From Cribrihabitans_A pelagius (GTDB lineage: Bacteria; Pseudomonadota; Alphaproteobacteria; Rhodobacterales; Rhodobacteraceae), in assembly GCF_048820915.1 (NCBI RefSeq), contig NZ_JBMERR010000008.1, positions 62,001-126,000 of the forward strand: DNA of 64,000 bases, written 5' to 3'. The notes under the pieces are model-generated. The model had not been told where the DNA came from and made no database searches. It saw only the letters and a list, made by a program, of their open reading frames with translations. The number at the start of each line of letters is the position of its first letter. Position 1 is the first letter of the stretch. A program made the position numbers and the translations under genes. This document shows, piece after piece, positions 8,721 to 17,980 of this stretch.

Positions 8721-9719
8721 TCAGCGCAGAACGAGACGCGGCGCCGGGCCCAGCGGCAGCGGCCCCAGCATCGCCATCCCGTCCGAGAAATTGAGGGTGA
8801 TGTCCAGGGTCTCCCGAGTGCCGCCCGTGCCTGCAAACAGGCTCAGCACCCGCTCCAGAGGCGCGCGTATCGCGGGCGGCAGGCTGCCTGCGCGCTCGGC
8901 CATGGCAAGCAACCCGCGCCACTCCTCCGCCTGGAGCGCAAGGCTGCCCTGGGGCAGGCCGGTCTCGTCAATCGTCAAGGTGCCGGTGGCCTTGAGCCGC
9001 AGATCGCCCCAGCGCGCATCGGCCAGTTTCAGCGCGATCCGGCGCGGCTGCGGGCGGCGCTGCTCCAGTGCGGCGCGGTCCCAGGCGGCATCGAAGAAGA
9101 CCTCCATGTCGAGTGCAAGGGTGTCAAACGCCGGGGGCAGGTCCGAGGCCGCGGCCAGCCTGCGCCGCCAGGCCGCGCGGGGGGCAAAATCCTTGGCCTC
9201 CGCCGTGATCCGGTAAGTCTCCGGCGCTTCTCCTTGCACCATCTGCGCCTGCAGCGCGCTGCCGCCCAGCACCACGGTGCCGTCCTGGCGGATCTCCCAG
9301 CCCGCAGCCTCCAGCGCCATTTCTTCCAGCGTGAGCGCGGTGCCCGGCGCCAGGCGCAGCACGGCGGTGAGACCTTCGGCCGCGATCTCCACGGTCTGAT
9401 CGAAATAGGACAGCCGCTGCGGCGCGGGCGGAAAGCGCAGGCGCTGGTAGCCGGGCCAGATTGCGGGGCTTTCCAGCTCCAGCCACTCCGCCCGCCAGGC
9501 GGCGCCGGTGCCGGGATCGGCGAGGGCCGGGTTCAGCAGCCGGAGTTCATGGCGCAAAGGGTAGCCCGCGGTTTCCATCCCCGTGAGCTCCGCCTGCCAG
9601 CCGTGACGCACCCGCTCGGCAAACCAGCCGGTGATACCCTGACGCAGCCCCCAGGCAGCCGCCGCCCAGAAGAAGCTCCACAGAAGAAGGGCGGCAAGCA
9701 GCCATTTTGCCAGGCGCAT
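8721..9719 (-). CDS. DUF2125-like membrane-anchored protein
   Basis: A 332-residue protein with one N-terminal membrane segment (about residues 6-23, AKWLLAALLLWSFFWAAAAW) followed by a periplasmic beta-rich region with repeated strand-like stretches (ITGMETAGYPLRHELRLLNP, VEIAAEGLTAVLRLAPGTAL). This fits the DUF2125 family of alphaproteobacteria, which is uncharacterised; an AsmA-like envelope role is conceivable. ATG 9719 is chosen because it puts the membrane segment at the N-terminus. It is divergent from the ChaC-like gene. Confidence 0.72.
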   Translation of the reverse strand: MRLAKWLLAALLLWSFFWAAAAWGLRQGITGWFAERVRHGWQAELTGMETAGYPLRHELRLLNPALADPGTGAAWRAEWLELESPAIWPGYQRLRFPPAPQRLSYFDQTVEIAAEGLTAVLRLAPGTALTLEEMALEAAGWEIRQDGTVVLGGSALQAQMVQGEAPETYRITAEAKDFAPRAAWRRRLAAASDLPPAFDTLALDMEVFFDAAWDRAALEQRRPQPRRIALKLADARWGDLRLKATGTLTIDETGLPQGSLALQAEEWRGLLAMAERAGSLPPAIRAPLERVLSLFAGTGGTRETLDITLNFSDGMAMLGPLPLGPAPRLVLR

Positions 9720-9789
9720 TTCGACACAGCCTCTTTTTTCCGGCGCTGATTTGCTGTTTACAGAGCCGCAAAAGAAAGGGCCAGACAGC

Positions 9790-10320
9790 ATGACCATGTG
9801 GGTATTCGGATACGGATCCTTGTTGTGGAACCCGGGCTTTCGGGTGGCGCGCCGCGAGACAGCGGTGCTGCACGGCTATGCGCGCTCCTTCTGCATGAGT
9901 TCGATCCATCACCGCGGCACCGCGGAACAGCCCGGCCTGGTGCTGGCGCTGGACGAGACCGAAGGCGCGCATTGCAAGGGATTGGCGCTGGCGGTGGAGC
10001 CGGGCCACGAGGAGCAGACGCTGGCAGAATTGCGCGAGCGCGAGCTGATCTCCTCCGCCTATCTGGAGCGCAACCTGGAAGTGGAACTGGCGGATGGCCG
10101 CTTTGTTAACGCCGTCACCTATGTGATCGACCCGCACCACGTGCAGTATTGCGGCGGCATGAGCCTGGAGGACCAGGCCCGTATCATCGCCCATGCGGCG
10201 GGCGGGCGCGGGCCCAACACCGAATACCTCTATAACACCGCCCAGCACCTGGCCGAGATCGGCCTGCATGACCGCGATCTGGACTGGCTGGCCGCGCGGG
10301 TGCGCCAGATCGCCGGATAA
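9790..10320 (+). CDS. chaC: Gamma-glutamylcyclotransferase (ChaC-like)
   Basis: A 176-residue cytosolic enzyme of the gamma-glutamylcyclotransferase fold. It starts MTMWVFGYGSLLWNPGF, where YGSL is the substrate-binding loop, and continues with HGYARSFCM and a C-terminal helix pair. ChaC-type enzymes split glutathione into 5-oxoproline and Cys-Gly. ATG 9790 is taken because the YGSL loop then lies at residues 8-11 as usual. A promoter-like region follows it before the MotA-like gene, so it is probably monocistronic. Confidence 0.88.
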   Translation: MTMWVFGYGSLLWNPGFRVARRETAVLHGYARSFCMSSIHHRGTAEQPGLVLALDETEGAHCKGLALAVEPGHEEQTLAELRERELISSAYLERNLEVELADGRFVNAVTYVIDPHHVQYCGGMSLEDQARIIAHAAGGRGPNTEYLYNTAQHLAEIGLHDRDLDWLAARVRQIAG

Positions 10321-10324
10321 TGCC

Positions 10325-10352
10325 TTGGCGCATTTGACACTTTGCCTATAGG
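10325..10352 (+). promoter_or_regulatory. Candidate promoter for the MotA/OmpA-like pair
   Basis: TTGGCG (10325-10330), 16-bp spacer, TATAGG (10347-10352), 44 bp ahead of the ATG at 10396. An alternative TTGACA at 10334 lacks a good -10. Confidence 0.4.
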
Positions 10353-10395
10353 CTGCCTTCCTAAAAGAGCAGTCATCCGTCAGGAGCCCGAGAAT

Positions 10396-11604
10396 ATGGC
10401 GCAGCCAGTCCGCAAGGTGCGGCCGCAGTTTTCCCAGCCGGTGCGGCAGATCATCATGATGCTGATTGCATTGGGCCTGTCGGGCTTTGGTGCCTTTGTC
10501 GCGCTGCCGCGGGTGCTGCCGGTGTTCGAGGCGAACCCCTGGCTCAACGGTTTCATCGTCTTTGTCTTCGTGATCGGGGTGCTGGCCTGTTTCTGGCAGG
10601 TGGTGCAGCTGATCGGCTCGGTGCGCTGGATCGAGCGCTTTGCCGCGGGCGAGGGGATGGAGGACCGCCGCGTCCCCTCGATGCTGGCGCCGCTCGCGTC
10701 GCTGCTTGGGTCGCGCGGGGCGCGGATGCAGCTGGGCTCCGCCTCCACCCGCTCGATCCTGGATTCGGTAGCCAGCCGCATCGACGAAGACCGCGAGATC
10801 ACCCGCTATATCGTCAACCTGCTGATCTTTCTGGGGCTTCTGGGCACCTTCTATGGCCTGGCGACCACGGTGCCGGCGGTGGTCGACACCATCCGCAGCC
10901 TGGCGCCGCAGGAGGGTGAGGAGGGGCTCTCGGTCTTCAACCGCTTGATGACCGGCCTTGAGGCGCAGCTGGGCGGCATGGGCGTGGCCTTTGCGTCCTC
11001 GCTGCTGGGGCTTGCGGGTTCGCTGATCGTCGGCCTCCTGGAGCTGTTTGCGGGCCACGGCCAGAACCGCTTCTACCGTGAGCTGGAGGAATGGCTCTCC
11101 TCGATCACCCGCGTCAGCTTCTCTTCGGGCGAGGATGGCGCCAGCGACAGCGGTGTGGTTTCGCAGGTGCTCGACACGATGGCCGAGCAGATGGACGCGC
11201 TGCAGGCGATGTTTGCCGAAACCTCCGAGGGCCGCGCCGCGGTGGACCGCCGGCTGACCGAACTGGTGGAGACCATCGGCGAGATGAACCGCCGCCAGGA
11301 GCAGACCGGCACGATTACCGCGGCGCTGGACCGGGTGGCGGTTGGGCAGGAGGCGCTGACCGAGCTGATGCGGGCGCATGGCGAGCAGGGCGGCATCGAC
11401 GCCGAAAGCCGGATGCGGCTGCGCTCGATCGACGTGCAGATGCTGCGCATCCTGGAAGAAATCTCTGCCGGACGGCAGGAAAGCCTGGCCGAGCTGCGCA
11501 AGGATATCGACCTTTTGGTCAAAGCCTTTGCCCATCCGCGCGGGCTGGGGCGCACAGGCGCGCGCGATGCGGGCTCCCGCCGCGGCATGGACGCGGGGGA
11601 ATAA
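10396..11604 (+). CDS. MotA/TolQ/ExbB-like proton-channel protein with long helical tail
   Basis: A 402-residue inner-membrane protein. Four hydrophobic segments are visible near residues 19-38, 51-72, 139-160 and 192-218; the third and fourth have the TolQ/MotA look (NLLIFLGLLGTFYGLATTVP and GMGVAFASSLLGLAGSLIVG). Residues about 225-402 are polar and strongly helical (heptad-rich, e.g. VSQVLDTMAEQMDALQAMF) and should project into the cytoplasm. Three bases separate it from the OmpA-like partner gene. The pair would form a MotA5MotB2-type ion-driven complex. No flagellar, tol or exb genes are adjacent. The ATG at 10396 is preceded by CAGGAG. The process it powers is unknown. Confidence 0.85.
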   Translation: MAQPVRKVRPQFSQPVRQIIMMLIALGLSGFGAFVALPRVLPVFEANPWLNGFIVFVFVIGVLACFWQVVQLIGSVRWIERFAAGEGMEDRRVPSMLAPLASLLGSRGARMQLGSASTRSILDSVASRIDEDREITRYIVNLLIFLGLLGTFYGLATTVPAVVDTIRSLAPQEGEEGLSVFNRLMTGLEAQLGGMGVAFASSLLGLAGSLIVGLLELFAGHGQNRFYRELEEWLSSITRVSFSSGEDGASDSGVVSQVLDTMAEQMDALQAMFAETSEGRAAVDRRLTELVETIGEMNRRQEQTGTITAALDRVAVGQEALTELMRAHGEQGGIDAESRMRLRSIDVQMLRILEEISAGRQESLAELRKDIDLLVKAFAHPRGLGRTGARDAGSRRGMDAGE

Positions 11605-11607
11605 GCC

Positions 11608-13461
11608 ATGGCCCTGTCGCGGCGCACCGGTCAGCGGTTCCAGGCCTCGATCTGGCCGGGCTTCGTGGACGCGATGACCGGGCTGCTTCTGGTGCTGATG
11701 TTCGTGCTGACCATCTTCATGGTAGTGCAATTCGTGCTGCGCGAGACGATCACGGGCCAGGAAAGCGAGCTCGACACCCTCTCGGCCGAAGTCAGCGCCC
11801 TAGCCCGTGCGCTAGGGTTGGAAGAGAGGGAAAACAGCCAGCTGCAGGCCCGGCTGGGCGCGCTGAGCGCGACGCTGAACACCGCGCAGTCGGACCTCGA
11901 GCAGGCCCGCAGCCGGATCGCCGGGCTCACCGCCGAGCGCGACGCGCAAGCGGCGGAGCGGGAGGCCGCGGAAAGCCAAATCACCCGTTTCGAGGCCGAG
12001 GTCGCGGCGCTGATCGCCAGCCGCGATGCGGCGCGGGAGCAGATCGCGGGGCTCACGGCTGAGCGCGAGACGCTTGAGGCCGCGCAGGCCGAATTGATGA
12101 GTGAACAGGAAGCGCTGAACCTTGCTCTCGCCCAGGCCCGCAGCGAGGTTGACGCCCAGGCCGAGGCCGCCCGCCTCGCCGCCGCCCGCCGCGAGGCGCT
12201 AGAGGCGCTGGTGGCGGATCTGGAAGCCGAAGGCGACGCGCGCGCAGGCGAGATCGCGAGCCTCGAAGAGCAGCTTAGCGCCGAGGAAACCGCCCGCCTC
12301 GCCGAGGCCGCCGCGGCGGAGGCCCTGCGCGAGAAGCTTGAGAACGCCGATGCTGAATTGACCGCGATGACACTGGCGCTGGAAGCGCAGCGGCAGGAGG
12401 CCGAGGATACGCTGACATTGCTTGCCGCAGCAGAGGCTGCAAAAAAGCAGCTGGATGCGCGCTTAAACGAATTGGAAGCCGCGCGTGCGGGCTCCGACGC
12501 TAAGGCGGATGAGCTGACCGCAGAGCTGGCCCAGACCCGCGCGGAACTCGCCGCCGCGGAGGCCGCGGCCGAAGCGGGTGCGGGTGAACTGGACGTGCTG
12601 CGCCAGCGCCTGTCCGCGGCGCTGGGGGCTCAGGAAGATGCCGAGGCCGCCGCCGCTCAGCAGCACAGCCGGGCCGAGGAGCGCGCCGCGCTCCTGGCCA
12701 GGGCGCGCGAGACGCTGGCGCAGGAAAAGGCCCTGTCGGAGGGCGCCCGGCGCGAGACCGCGCTGCTCAATCAGCAGGTGGCGGCGCTCCGGGATCAGCT
12801 GGGCGGTCTGCAGGCCATTCTGGACGATTTTGAGGAACGCGACTCCGCCCAGCAGGTGCAATTGCAAAACCTGGGGCAGGATCTGAACGCGGCGCTGGCC
12901 CGGGCGGCCTCGGAAGAGCGCAAGCGGCGCCTTCTGGAGGAACAAGAGCGCAAGCGGCTGGAGGCGGAAGCCGAGCGGCTGGCGGGCCGGGCGCAGGATC
13001 TGGAACGCTACCGCTCGGAATTCTTCGGGCGCCTGCGCGATCTGCTAGGCAACCAGGAAGGCGTGCGCATCCAGGGCGACCGGTTTGTCTTTGCCTCCGA
13101 GGTACTGTTTGCGCCGGGCAGCGCCACGCTTTCTGCAGCGGGTCGGCAGGAGATCGCCAAGGTGGCGCGCATCCTGCAAAGCGTGACCGCGGCGATCCCG
13201 CCGGAGATCGACTGGGTGATCCGGGTCGACGGCCATACCGACGACCGGCCTCTGGTCGCGCATCTCAAGTTCGCCGACAATTGGGAGCTGAGCCAGGGCC
13301 GGGCCCTGTCAGTGGTGCGCTATATGGTGGAGGAGCTTGGCGTGCCGCCGGGGCGGCTCTCGGCCAATGGCTTTGGTGAGTTCCAGCCAGTGAACCCGGC
13401 CGACACGCCGGAAGCGCGCGCGCAGAACCGGCGGATCGAGCTGAAATTTACCGAAAAATAG
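11608..13461 (+). CDS. MotB/OmpA-like peptidoglycan-binding protein with very long coiled coil
   Basis: A 617-residue partner of the preceding channel protein. A short cytoplasmic N-terminus leads into one membrane helix (about 18-44) beginning WPGFVDAMTGLLLVLMFVL; Asp21 occupies the place of the proton-carrying Asp of MotB. Residues about 45-470 are an Ala/Glu/Arg-rich coiled coil (AEREAAESQITRFEAEVAAL and similar), far longer than in MotB. The C-terminal OmpA domain (about 490-617) holds VDGHTDDRPL and the NWELSQGRA motif that binds diaminopimelate of peptidoglycan. The architecture suggests a rotary or pulling device that reaches the cell wall. Function is inferred. Confidence 0.85.
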   Translation: MALSRRTGQRFQASIWPGFVDAMTGLLLVLMFVLTIFMVVQFVLRETITGQESELDTLSAEVSALARALGLEERENSQLQARLGALSATLNTAQSDLEQARSRIAGLTAERDAQAAEREAAESQITRFEAEVAALIASRDAAREQIAGLTAERETLEAAQAELMSEQEALNLALAQARSEVDAQAEAARLAAARREALEALVADLEAEGDARAGEIASLEEQLSAEETARLAEAAAAEALREKLENADAELTAMTLALEAQRQEAEDTLTLLAAAEAAKKQLDARLNELEAARAGSDAKADELTAELAQTRAELAAAEAAAEAGAGELDVLRQRLSAALGAQEDAEAAAAQQHSRAEERAALLARARETLAQEKALSEGARRETALLNQQVAALRDQLGGLQAILDDFEERDSAQQVQLQNLGQDLNAALARAASEERKRRLLEEQERKRLEAEAERLAGRAQDLERYRSEFFGRLRDLLGNQEGVRIQGDRFVFASEVLFAPGSATLSAAGRQEIAKVARILQSVTAAIPPEIDWVIRVDGHTDDRPLVAHLKFADNWELSQGRALSVVRYMVEELGVPPGRLSANGFGEFQPVNPADTPEARAQNRRIELKFTEK

Positions 13462-13658
13462 CCTGCCAAGGCGGGCCGGGCCGGTACGTTCGCCACCGAT
13501 CGAGCGGCCCGACAGCGGCCGGAGCCCTCCCGTCCGGCGCCGGACTGCCTTCGCGGGTATTCGCGCCCGTTGGGTCGCGGCGCCGCCGGGGCGACGCCTC
13601 CGCCGGCTGCGGCACCATGATCCGGCCAGGGTACTGTTACCAGGCTGCCGCGCGGGCG

Positions 13659-14636
13659 CTATTGCGTGGCGTCCGGCAGCGTCATGACCTGCGAGTACCG
13701 GTCGACTTCGCGGCCCGCCCGCAGCAAGACCGCGGTGCCGGTATAGCTGCCGGCAGTGAGGCCGCTGCCGCGCAACCGGCGGCCAGCGGCGCGGAAGAAC
13801 TGCGCCTGCGCCCTGCCGAGGGTTGCGCGCTGCTCCACCAGCGCGCCATCGGGGCCTGTGACGGTGATTTCCAGCACATCGCCGGCCTGGCCGCCGAATG
13901 CATAGGCCCAGAACACCAGGGCTGGCACATCGGGGGGCAGAGGGGCCTCATCGGCCTGGCCCGCCTTTATGGCATCGTACTCTGGAATGCCGGTGGCAAA
14001 GCCCGCGCCAAGAAGCCCGCCGGGCTGGTAGGCGGGCGGCGCGGCCCAGAGGGTTGCACCCGCTGCCGCGCCGCAGCTGTCCAGCGTGTCCGGCGCGAAG
14101 GGATCGACCACCGCGCCGTCCTTGCGCACCGAGAGATGCAGATGCGGAAACTGCGTCTTGCCGGAGAGTCCCACTTCGCCCAGCACGGTGCCGGCCTTCA
14201 CACGCGTGCCTTTCCCCACCCTGATCGAGCCGCGCTTCATGTGACAGTATTGTGTCTCCCAGCCGCCTTGGTGGCGCAGTACCACGCCATTGCCGCATTC
14301 GCGGCCCTCGTAGCTCTCCGCGTTAGCCTTGGTGGCGTAGCGGTCCGGCATTGCGTCGCGGGTGCCCGCGACCACGCCATCGGCGGCGGCACGCACCGCG
14401 GCGCCCGCCTGCATGTCCGTGAGGTAGGGAAGGGCGATATCGGTGCCCTTGTGGCCGTCGTAGCTGAGGCTGCCGCAGCGGAAGTCCCGCGCGCCCGGGC
14501 CCGGGTCGTGATCGACGAACTGCTGGATGTGGCAACTGTCGCCCAGGGAGCAGTCAAGCGGAAACTGGAGACGAAAATCGCCCGCCGCGGCGGGCGCGGC
14601 GAGCGTTAATAGCGCGAGGAGCGCGGCGGGGCGCAT
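13659..14636 (-). CDS. M23-family zinc metallopeptidase (LytM-like), exported
   Basis: A 325-residue protein with a signal peptide (MRPAALLALLTLAAPAAAGD). The M23 domain, about residues 55-180, has the zinc ligands in GHKGTDIALP (His62, Asp66) and HLHLS (His167), with the catalytic-site helpers YCHM (His132) and His165. The remaining C-terminal half looks like a beta-sandwich extension rich in GDVLEITVTGPDG strands. Such enzymes cut peptide cross-links in peptidoglycan. Its start codon overlaps the clpA stop by one base (TGATG), so it is probably expressed with clpA. All ligands are present, so it should be active. Confidence 0.9.
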   Translation of the reverse strand: MRPAALLALLTLAAPAAAGDFRLQFPLDCSLGDSCHIQQFVDHDPGPGARDFRCGSLSYDGHKGTDIALPYLTDMQAGAAVRAAADGVVAGTRDAMPDRYATKANAESYEGRECGNGVVLRHQGGWETQYCHMKRGSIRVGKGTRVKAGTVLGEVGLSGKTQFPHLHLSVRKDGAVVDPFAPDTLDSCGAAAGATLWAAPPAYQPGGLLGAGFATGIPEYDAIKAGQADEAPLPPDVPALVFWAYAFGGQAGDVLEITVTGPDGALVEQRATLGRAQAQFFRAAGRRLRGSGLTAGSYTGTAVLLRAGREVDRYSQVMTLPDATQ

Positions 14637-16963
14637 CAATCGGCGGTCAGCAGCGGCGGCTTGTTGCCCGAGATCTGCGGGCTGCCCGGCCCTTCGAGCC
14701 GCAACTCCAGCTTGCCGTCCTTGATGCCGACCTTGACGAGACCGCCCTTGGTGAGCTTGCCGAAGAGAAGCTCCTCCGCCAGCGGTTTCTTGATGTGCTC
14801 CTGGATGACCCGGCCCAGGGGACGCGCACCCATCTTGTCGTCGTAGCCCTTGTCGGCCAGCCATTCGGCGGCCTTGCGGGTGAGCTCGATCGAGACGTTG
14901 CGGTCCATCAGCTGCGCTTCGAGCTGCAGGACGAACTTCTCAACCACCTGCAGGATCACCTCTTTCGGCAGCGGCGCGAAGGAGATAACCGCGTCCAGCC
15001 GGTTGCGGAACTCGGGCGTGAAAGTGCGCTCGATCGCGGCAGTGTCCTCGCCCTCGCGGCGGTCGCGGCCGAAGCCGATGGCGGCCTTCGCCATGTCGGA
15101 GGCACCCGCGTTGGACGTCATGATCAGGATCACGTTGCGGAAGTTGACGGTGCGGCCGTTGTGATCGGTCAGCTGGCCGTTGTCCATCACCTGCAGAAGG
15201 ATGTTGTAGACATCGGGGTGCGCCTTCTCGATCTCATCGAGCAGCAGCACGCAGTGCGGATGCTGGTCGACGCCATCGGTCAGGAGGCCGCCCTGGTCAA
15301 AGCCGACATAACCCGGCGGTGCGCCGATCAGGCGGGACACCGCGTGTTTCTCCATGTACTCCGACATGTCGAAGCGCAGGAGCTCCACCCCAAGCTGGTC
15401 GGCCAGTTGCTTCGCGACCTCGGTCTTGCCGACGCCGGTGGGACCCGCAAAGAGGTAGTTGCCAATCGGCTTTTCCGGCTCGCGCAGCCCGGCACGGGCC
15501 AGTTTGATTGCGCTCGACAGGGCGGTGATGGCATCGTCCTGGCCGAAGACTACGCGTTTCAGCGATTTTTCCAGATCCTTCAGCACCTCGGCATCGTCCT
15601 TGGAGACGCTTTTCGGCGGGATACGGGCGATCTTCGCCACAACGGCCTCGATCTCCTTGACGCCGATGGTTTTGCGGCGTTTGCTTTCGATGATCAGGTG
15701 CTGGGCGGCGCCGGCCTCGTCGATCACGTCGATGGCCTTGTCCGGCAGCTTGCGGTCGTTGATGTAACGCGCCGACAGCTCCACCGCGGTCTTGATCGCA
15801 TCGCCGGTGAACTTGATGCCGTGGTGCTCCTCGAAATAGGGCTTGAGGCCCTTCAGGATCTCGATGGAATCCTCCACCGAAGGCTCGTTGACGTCGATCT
15901 TCTGGAACCGGCGGGAGAGGGCACGGTCCTTCTCGAAGTGCTGGCGGAATTCCTTGTAGGTCGTGGAGCCCATGGTGCGAAGCTTGCCGCCCTGCAGCGC
16001 AGGCTTCAGCAGGTTGGAGGCATCCATCGCGCCGCCCGAGGTGGCGCCGGCGCCGATCACGGTATGGATCTCATCGATGAAAAGAACCGCGTCGGGGTGG
16101 TCCTCCAGTTCGGAGACGACGGCCTTCAGGCGCTCCTCGAAGTCGCCGCGGTAACGGGTGCCTGCCAGCAGCGCGCCCATGTCGAGCGAGTAGATCGTGG
16201 TCTCGGAAAGCACTGCCGGCACCTCGCCCTGGACGATCTTGCGGGCCAGGCCCTCGGCGATGGCGGTCTTGCCGACGCCGGGGTCGCCCACCAGGAGCGG
16301 GTTGTTCTTGCGGCGGCGGCACAGCACCTGGATGCAGCGCTCCACCTCAGGCTCGCGGCCGATCAGCGGGTCGATTTCGCCTTCGCGGGACTTGGCGTTG
16401 AGATCGACGCAGTATTTTGCCAGCGCGCTTTCCTTCTTGTCGCCCTCCGTGGTGGCGGCTGAGACGGTCTCCTCCTCCGTCTCCTGGGCGCCGGACACCG
16501 GCCGCGCCTCGCCAAAGGCCGGGTCCTTGGCGACGCCATGGGCGATGAAGTTCACCGCATCATAGCGCGTCATCTCCTGGTCCTGCAGGAAATAGGCGGC
16601 GTCGCTTTCGCGCTCGGCAAAGATCGCGACCAGCACGTTGGCGCCCGTCACCTCGGTTCGGCCGGAGCTTTGCACATGGATCGCGGCGCGCTGGATCACC
16701 CGCTGGAAAGCGGCGGTCGGCACGGCTTCGGAGCCGTCGATGTCGGTCACCAGGTTGGAGAGATCCTCATCAACGAATTCCACCAGGGACGCGCGCAGTT
16801 CGGACAGGTCGACGCTGCAGGCACGCATTACGCGGGCGGCGTCGGGCTCCTCGATCAGGGCCAGGAGCAGGTGCTCAAGGGTTGCGAATTCGTGACGGCG
16901 TTCATTCGCCAGCGCCAGCGCTGCGTGAATGGCCTGTTCCAGGGTGCTCGAGAATGAAGGCAC
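14636..16963 (-). CDS. clpA: ATP-dependent Clp protease ATP-binding subunit ClpA
   Basis: A 775-residue Hsp100 unfoldase that feeds substrates to ClpP. An N-terminal Clp_N double repeat (about 1-145) is followed by AAA domain 1 with Walker A GDPGVGKT (226-233) and Walker B LFIDEIHT, then AAA domain 2 with Walker A GPTGVGKT (507-514). The AAIGFGR loop is the ClpP-docking IGF motif, which together with the missing middle domain separates ClpA from ClpB. clpS is not adjacent here. The M23 peptidase gene follows with a TGATG overlap. Length is normal. Confidence 0.97.
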   Translation of the reverse strand: MPSFSSTLEQAIHAALALANERRHEFATLEHLLLALIEEPDAARVMRACSVDLSELRASLVEFVDEDLSNLVTDIDGSEAVPTAAFQRVIQRAAIHVQSSGRTEVTGANVLVAIFAERESDAAYFLQDQEMTRYDAVNFIAHGVAKDPAFGEARPVSGAQETEEETVSAATTEGDKKESALAKYCVDLNAKSREGEIDPLIGREPEVERCIQVLCRRRKNNPLLVGDPGVGKTAIAEGLARKIVQGEVPAVLSETTIYSLDMGALLAGTRYRGDFEERLKAVVSELEDHPDAVLFIDEIHTVIGAGATSGGAMDASNLLKPALQGGKLRTMGSTTYKEFRQHFEKDRALSRRFQKIDVNEPSVEDSIEILKGLKPYFEEHHGIKFTGDAIKTAVELSARYINDRKLPDKAIDVIDEAGAAQHLIIESKRRKTIGVKEIEAVVAKIARIPPKSVSKDDAEVLKDLEKSLKRVVFGQDDAITALSSAIKLARAGLREPEKPIGNYLFAGPTGVGKTEVAKQLADQLGVELLRFDMSEYMEKHAVSRLIGAPPGYVGFDQGGLLTDGVDQHPHCVLLLDEIEKAHPDVYNILLQVMDNGQLTDHNGRTVNFRNVILIMTSNAGASDMAKAAIGFGRDRREGEDTAAIERTFTPEFRNRLDAVISFAPLPKEVILQVVEKFVLQLEAQLMDRNVSIELTRKAAEWLADKGYDDKMGARPLGRVIQEHIKKPLAEELLFGKLTKGGLVKVGIKDGKLELRLEGPGSPQISGNKPPLLTAD

Positions 16964-17151
16964 GGGCGTGCTCCTCTGATCTTGGGTTGGCCGGGCGCGG
17001 AGGGGTCAACCAACCCCGCTCTTCAACCATCTGTCTATATGGTTAGAGTTTGGTTGATAGCGCGCCGGCTTCAAGGGCTTTTCTTCATTTTCAGGTCACA
17101 ATTATTTTTGGCGCTGCGGGCGCGCCGGCTGCGGCCGCGCCCGCAGCCGGG

Positions 17152-17919
17152 TCAGAAATTGTCCTTTCGCTTGCGGATCTCGGCAAAAACCGCCCCGTCC
17201 TCAGCGCCTTCCATCCGCAACTGCGCCTTGAGCGCGCGGTCCCCGGCGCGCAGGAAGGGGTTGGTGTCGAGCTCCACTTGCAGCTTGGAGGGCACGGTCG
17301 GGCGGCCTTCTGCGCGAGCCGCGTCAATGTCTTCGGCGCGTGCTTTCAGGGCCGCATTGCCGGGGTCGACGGTGAGGGCAAAGCGGGCGTTGGATTGGGT
17401 GTATTCATGGCCCGAGCAGACGATGGTTTCAGCCGGCAGCGCGGCCAGCCGCGACAGGCTCCGCCACATCTGTTCCGGCGTGCCCTCGAACAGCCGCCCG
17501 CAGCCGAGCGCCATTAGGCTGTCGGCGGTGAAGACCGCGCCCGCGCCGGGGATGTAGAAGGCGATATGGCCGACGGTGTGGCCGGAGACATCCATCACCC
17601 GCACCTCCTCGCCGAACAGATCGAAGCTTTCTCCATCGCTGAGCTGCTTGTCGAGGGGCGGCAGCCGGGCGGCGTCAGCGGCGGCGCCTGCGACCTTGGC
17701 GCCATAGCTCTCTGCCAGTTCGGCGGTGCCGTCGACGTGGTCCCAGTGGTGGTGGGTGAGCAAAATCCAGTCAAGCCCCCAGCCGCGGCGCTGAAGCTCG
17801 GCCTTGATGGCGGCAGCCTCGGGCGCGTCGACCAGCGCGGTGCGGCCGCCCTCCGCATCGTGGATCAGGTAGGCGTAATTGTCGGACAGGCAGGGCAGGG
17901 TGACGATCTCAAGGGGCAT
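17152..17919 (-). CDS. gloB: Hydroxyacylglutathione hydrolase (glyoxalase II)
   Basis: A 255-residue metallo-beta-lactamase-fold enzyme that hydrolyses S-lactoylglutathione in methylglyoxal detoxification. The binuclear metal motif THHHWDHVDG is at 55-64, with SGHTVGH and GHEYT supplying further ligands. The C-terminal helical domain ends in NPFLRAGDRALKAQL, as in GloB. ATG 17919 (MPLEIVTLPCLSDNY) is preferred over ATG 17925 because AAGG lies at proper distance only for the former. It is divergent from the methyltransferase gene 60 bp away. Confidence 0.95.
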   Translation of the reverse strand: MPLEIVTLPCLSDNYAYLIHDAEGGRTALVDAPEAAAIKAELQRRGWGLDWILLTHHHWDHVDGTAELAESYGAKVAGAAADAARLPPLDKQLSDGESFDLFGEEVRVMDVSGHTVGHIAFYIPGAGAVFTADSLMALGCGRLFEGTPEQMWRSLSRLAALPAETIVCSGHEYTQSNARFALTVDPGNAALKARAEDIDAARAEGRPTVPSKLQVELDTNPFLRAGDRALKAQLRMEGAEDGAVFAEIRKRKDNF

Positions 17920-17980
17920 GGTCATTCGCCTTATCATTGCTAAACTGCCGCCAGATTGGCCGAAGCAGCAGGCGCCCGCA

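Noticed and set aside
9547..11730. A 727-codon open frame on the minus strand
   Set aside because: Antisense to the ChaC-like and MotA-like genes, no ribosome site, His/Gln/Arg-rich product of no family; a GC-driven shadow.
10396..13461. Zorya anti-phage system
   Set aside because: Only the ZorA/ZorB-like build is present. The genes on both sides (ChaC-like cyclotransferase, M23 peptidase, clpA) are not zorC, zorD or zorE, so a defence-system call is not supported.
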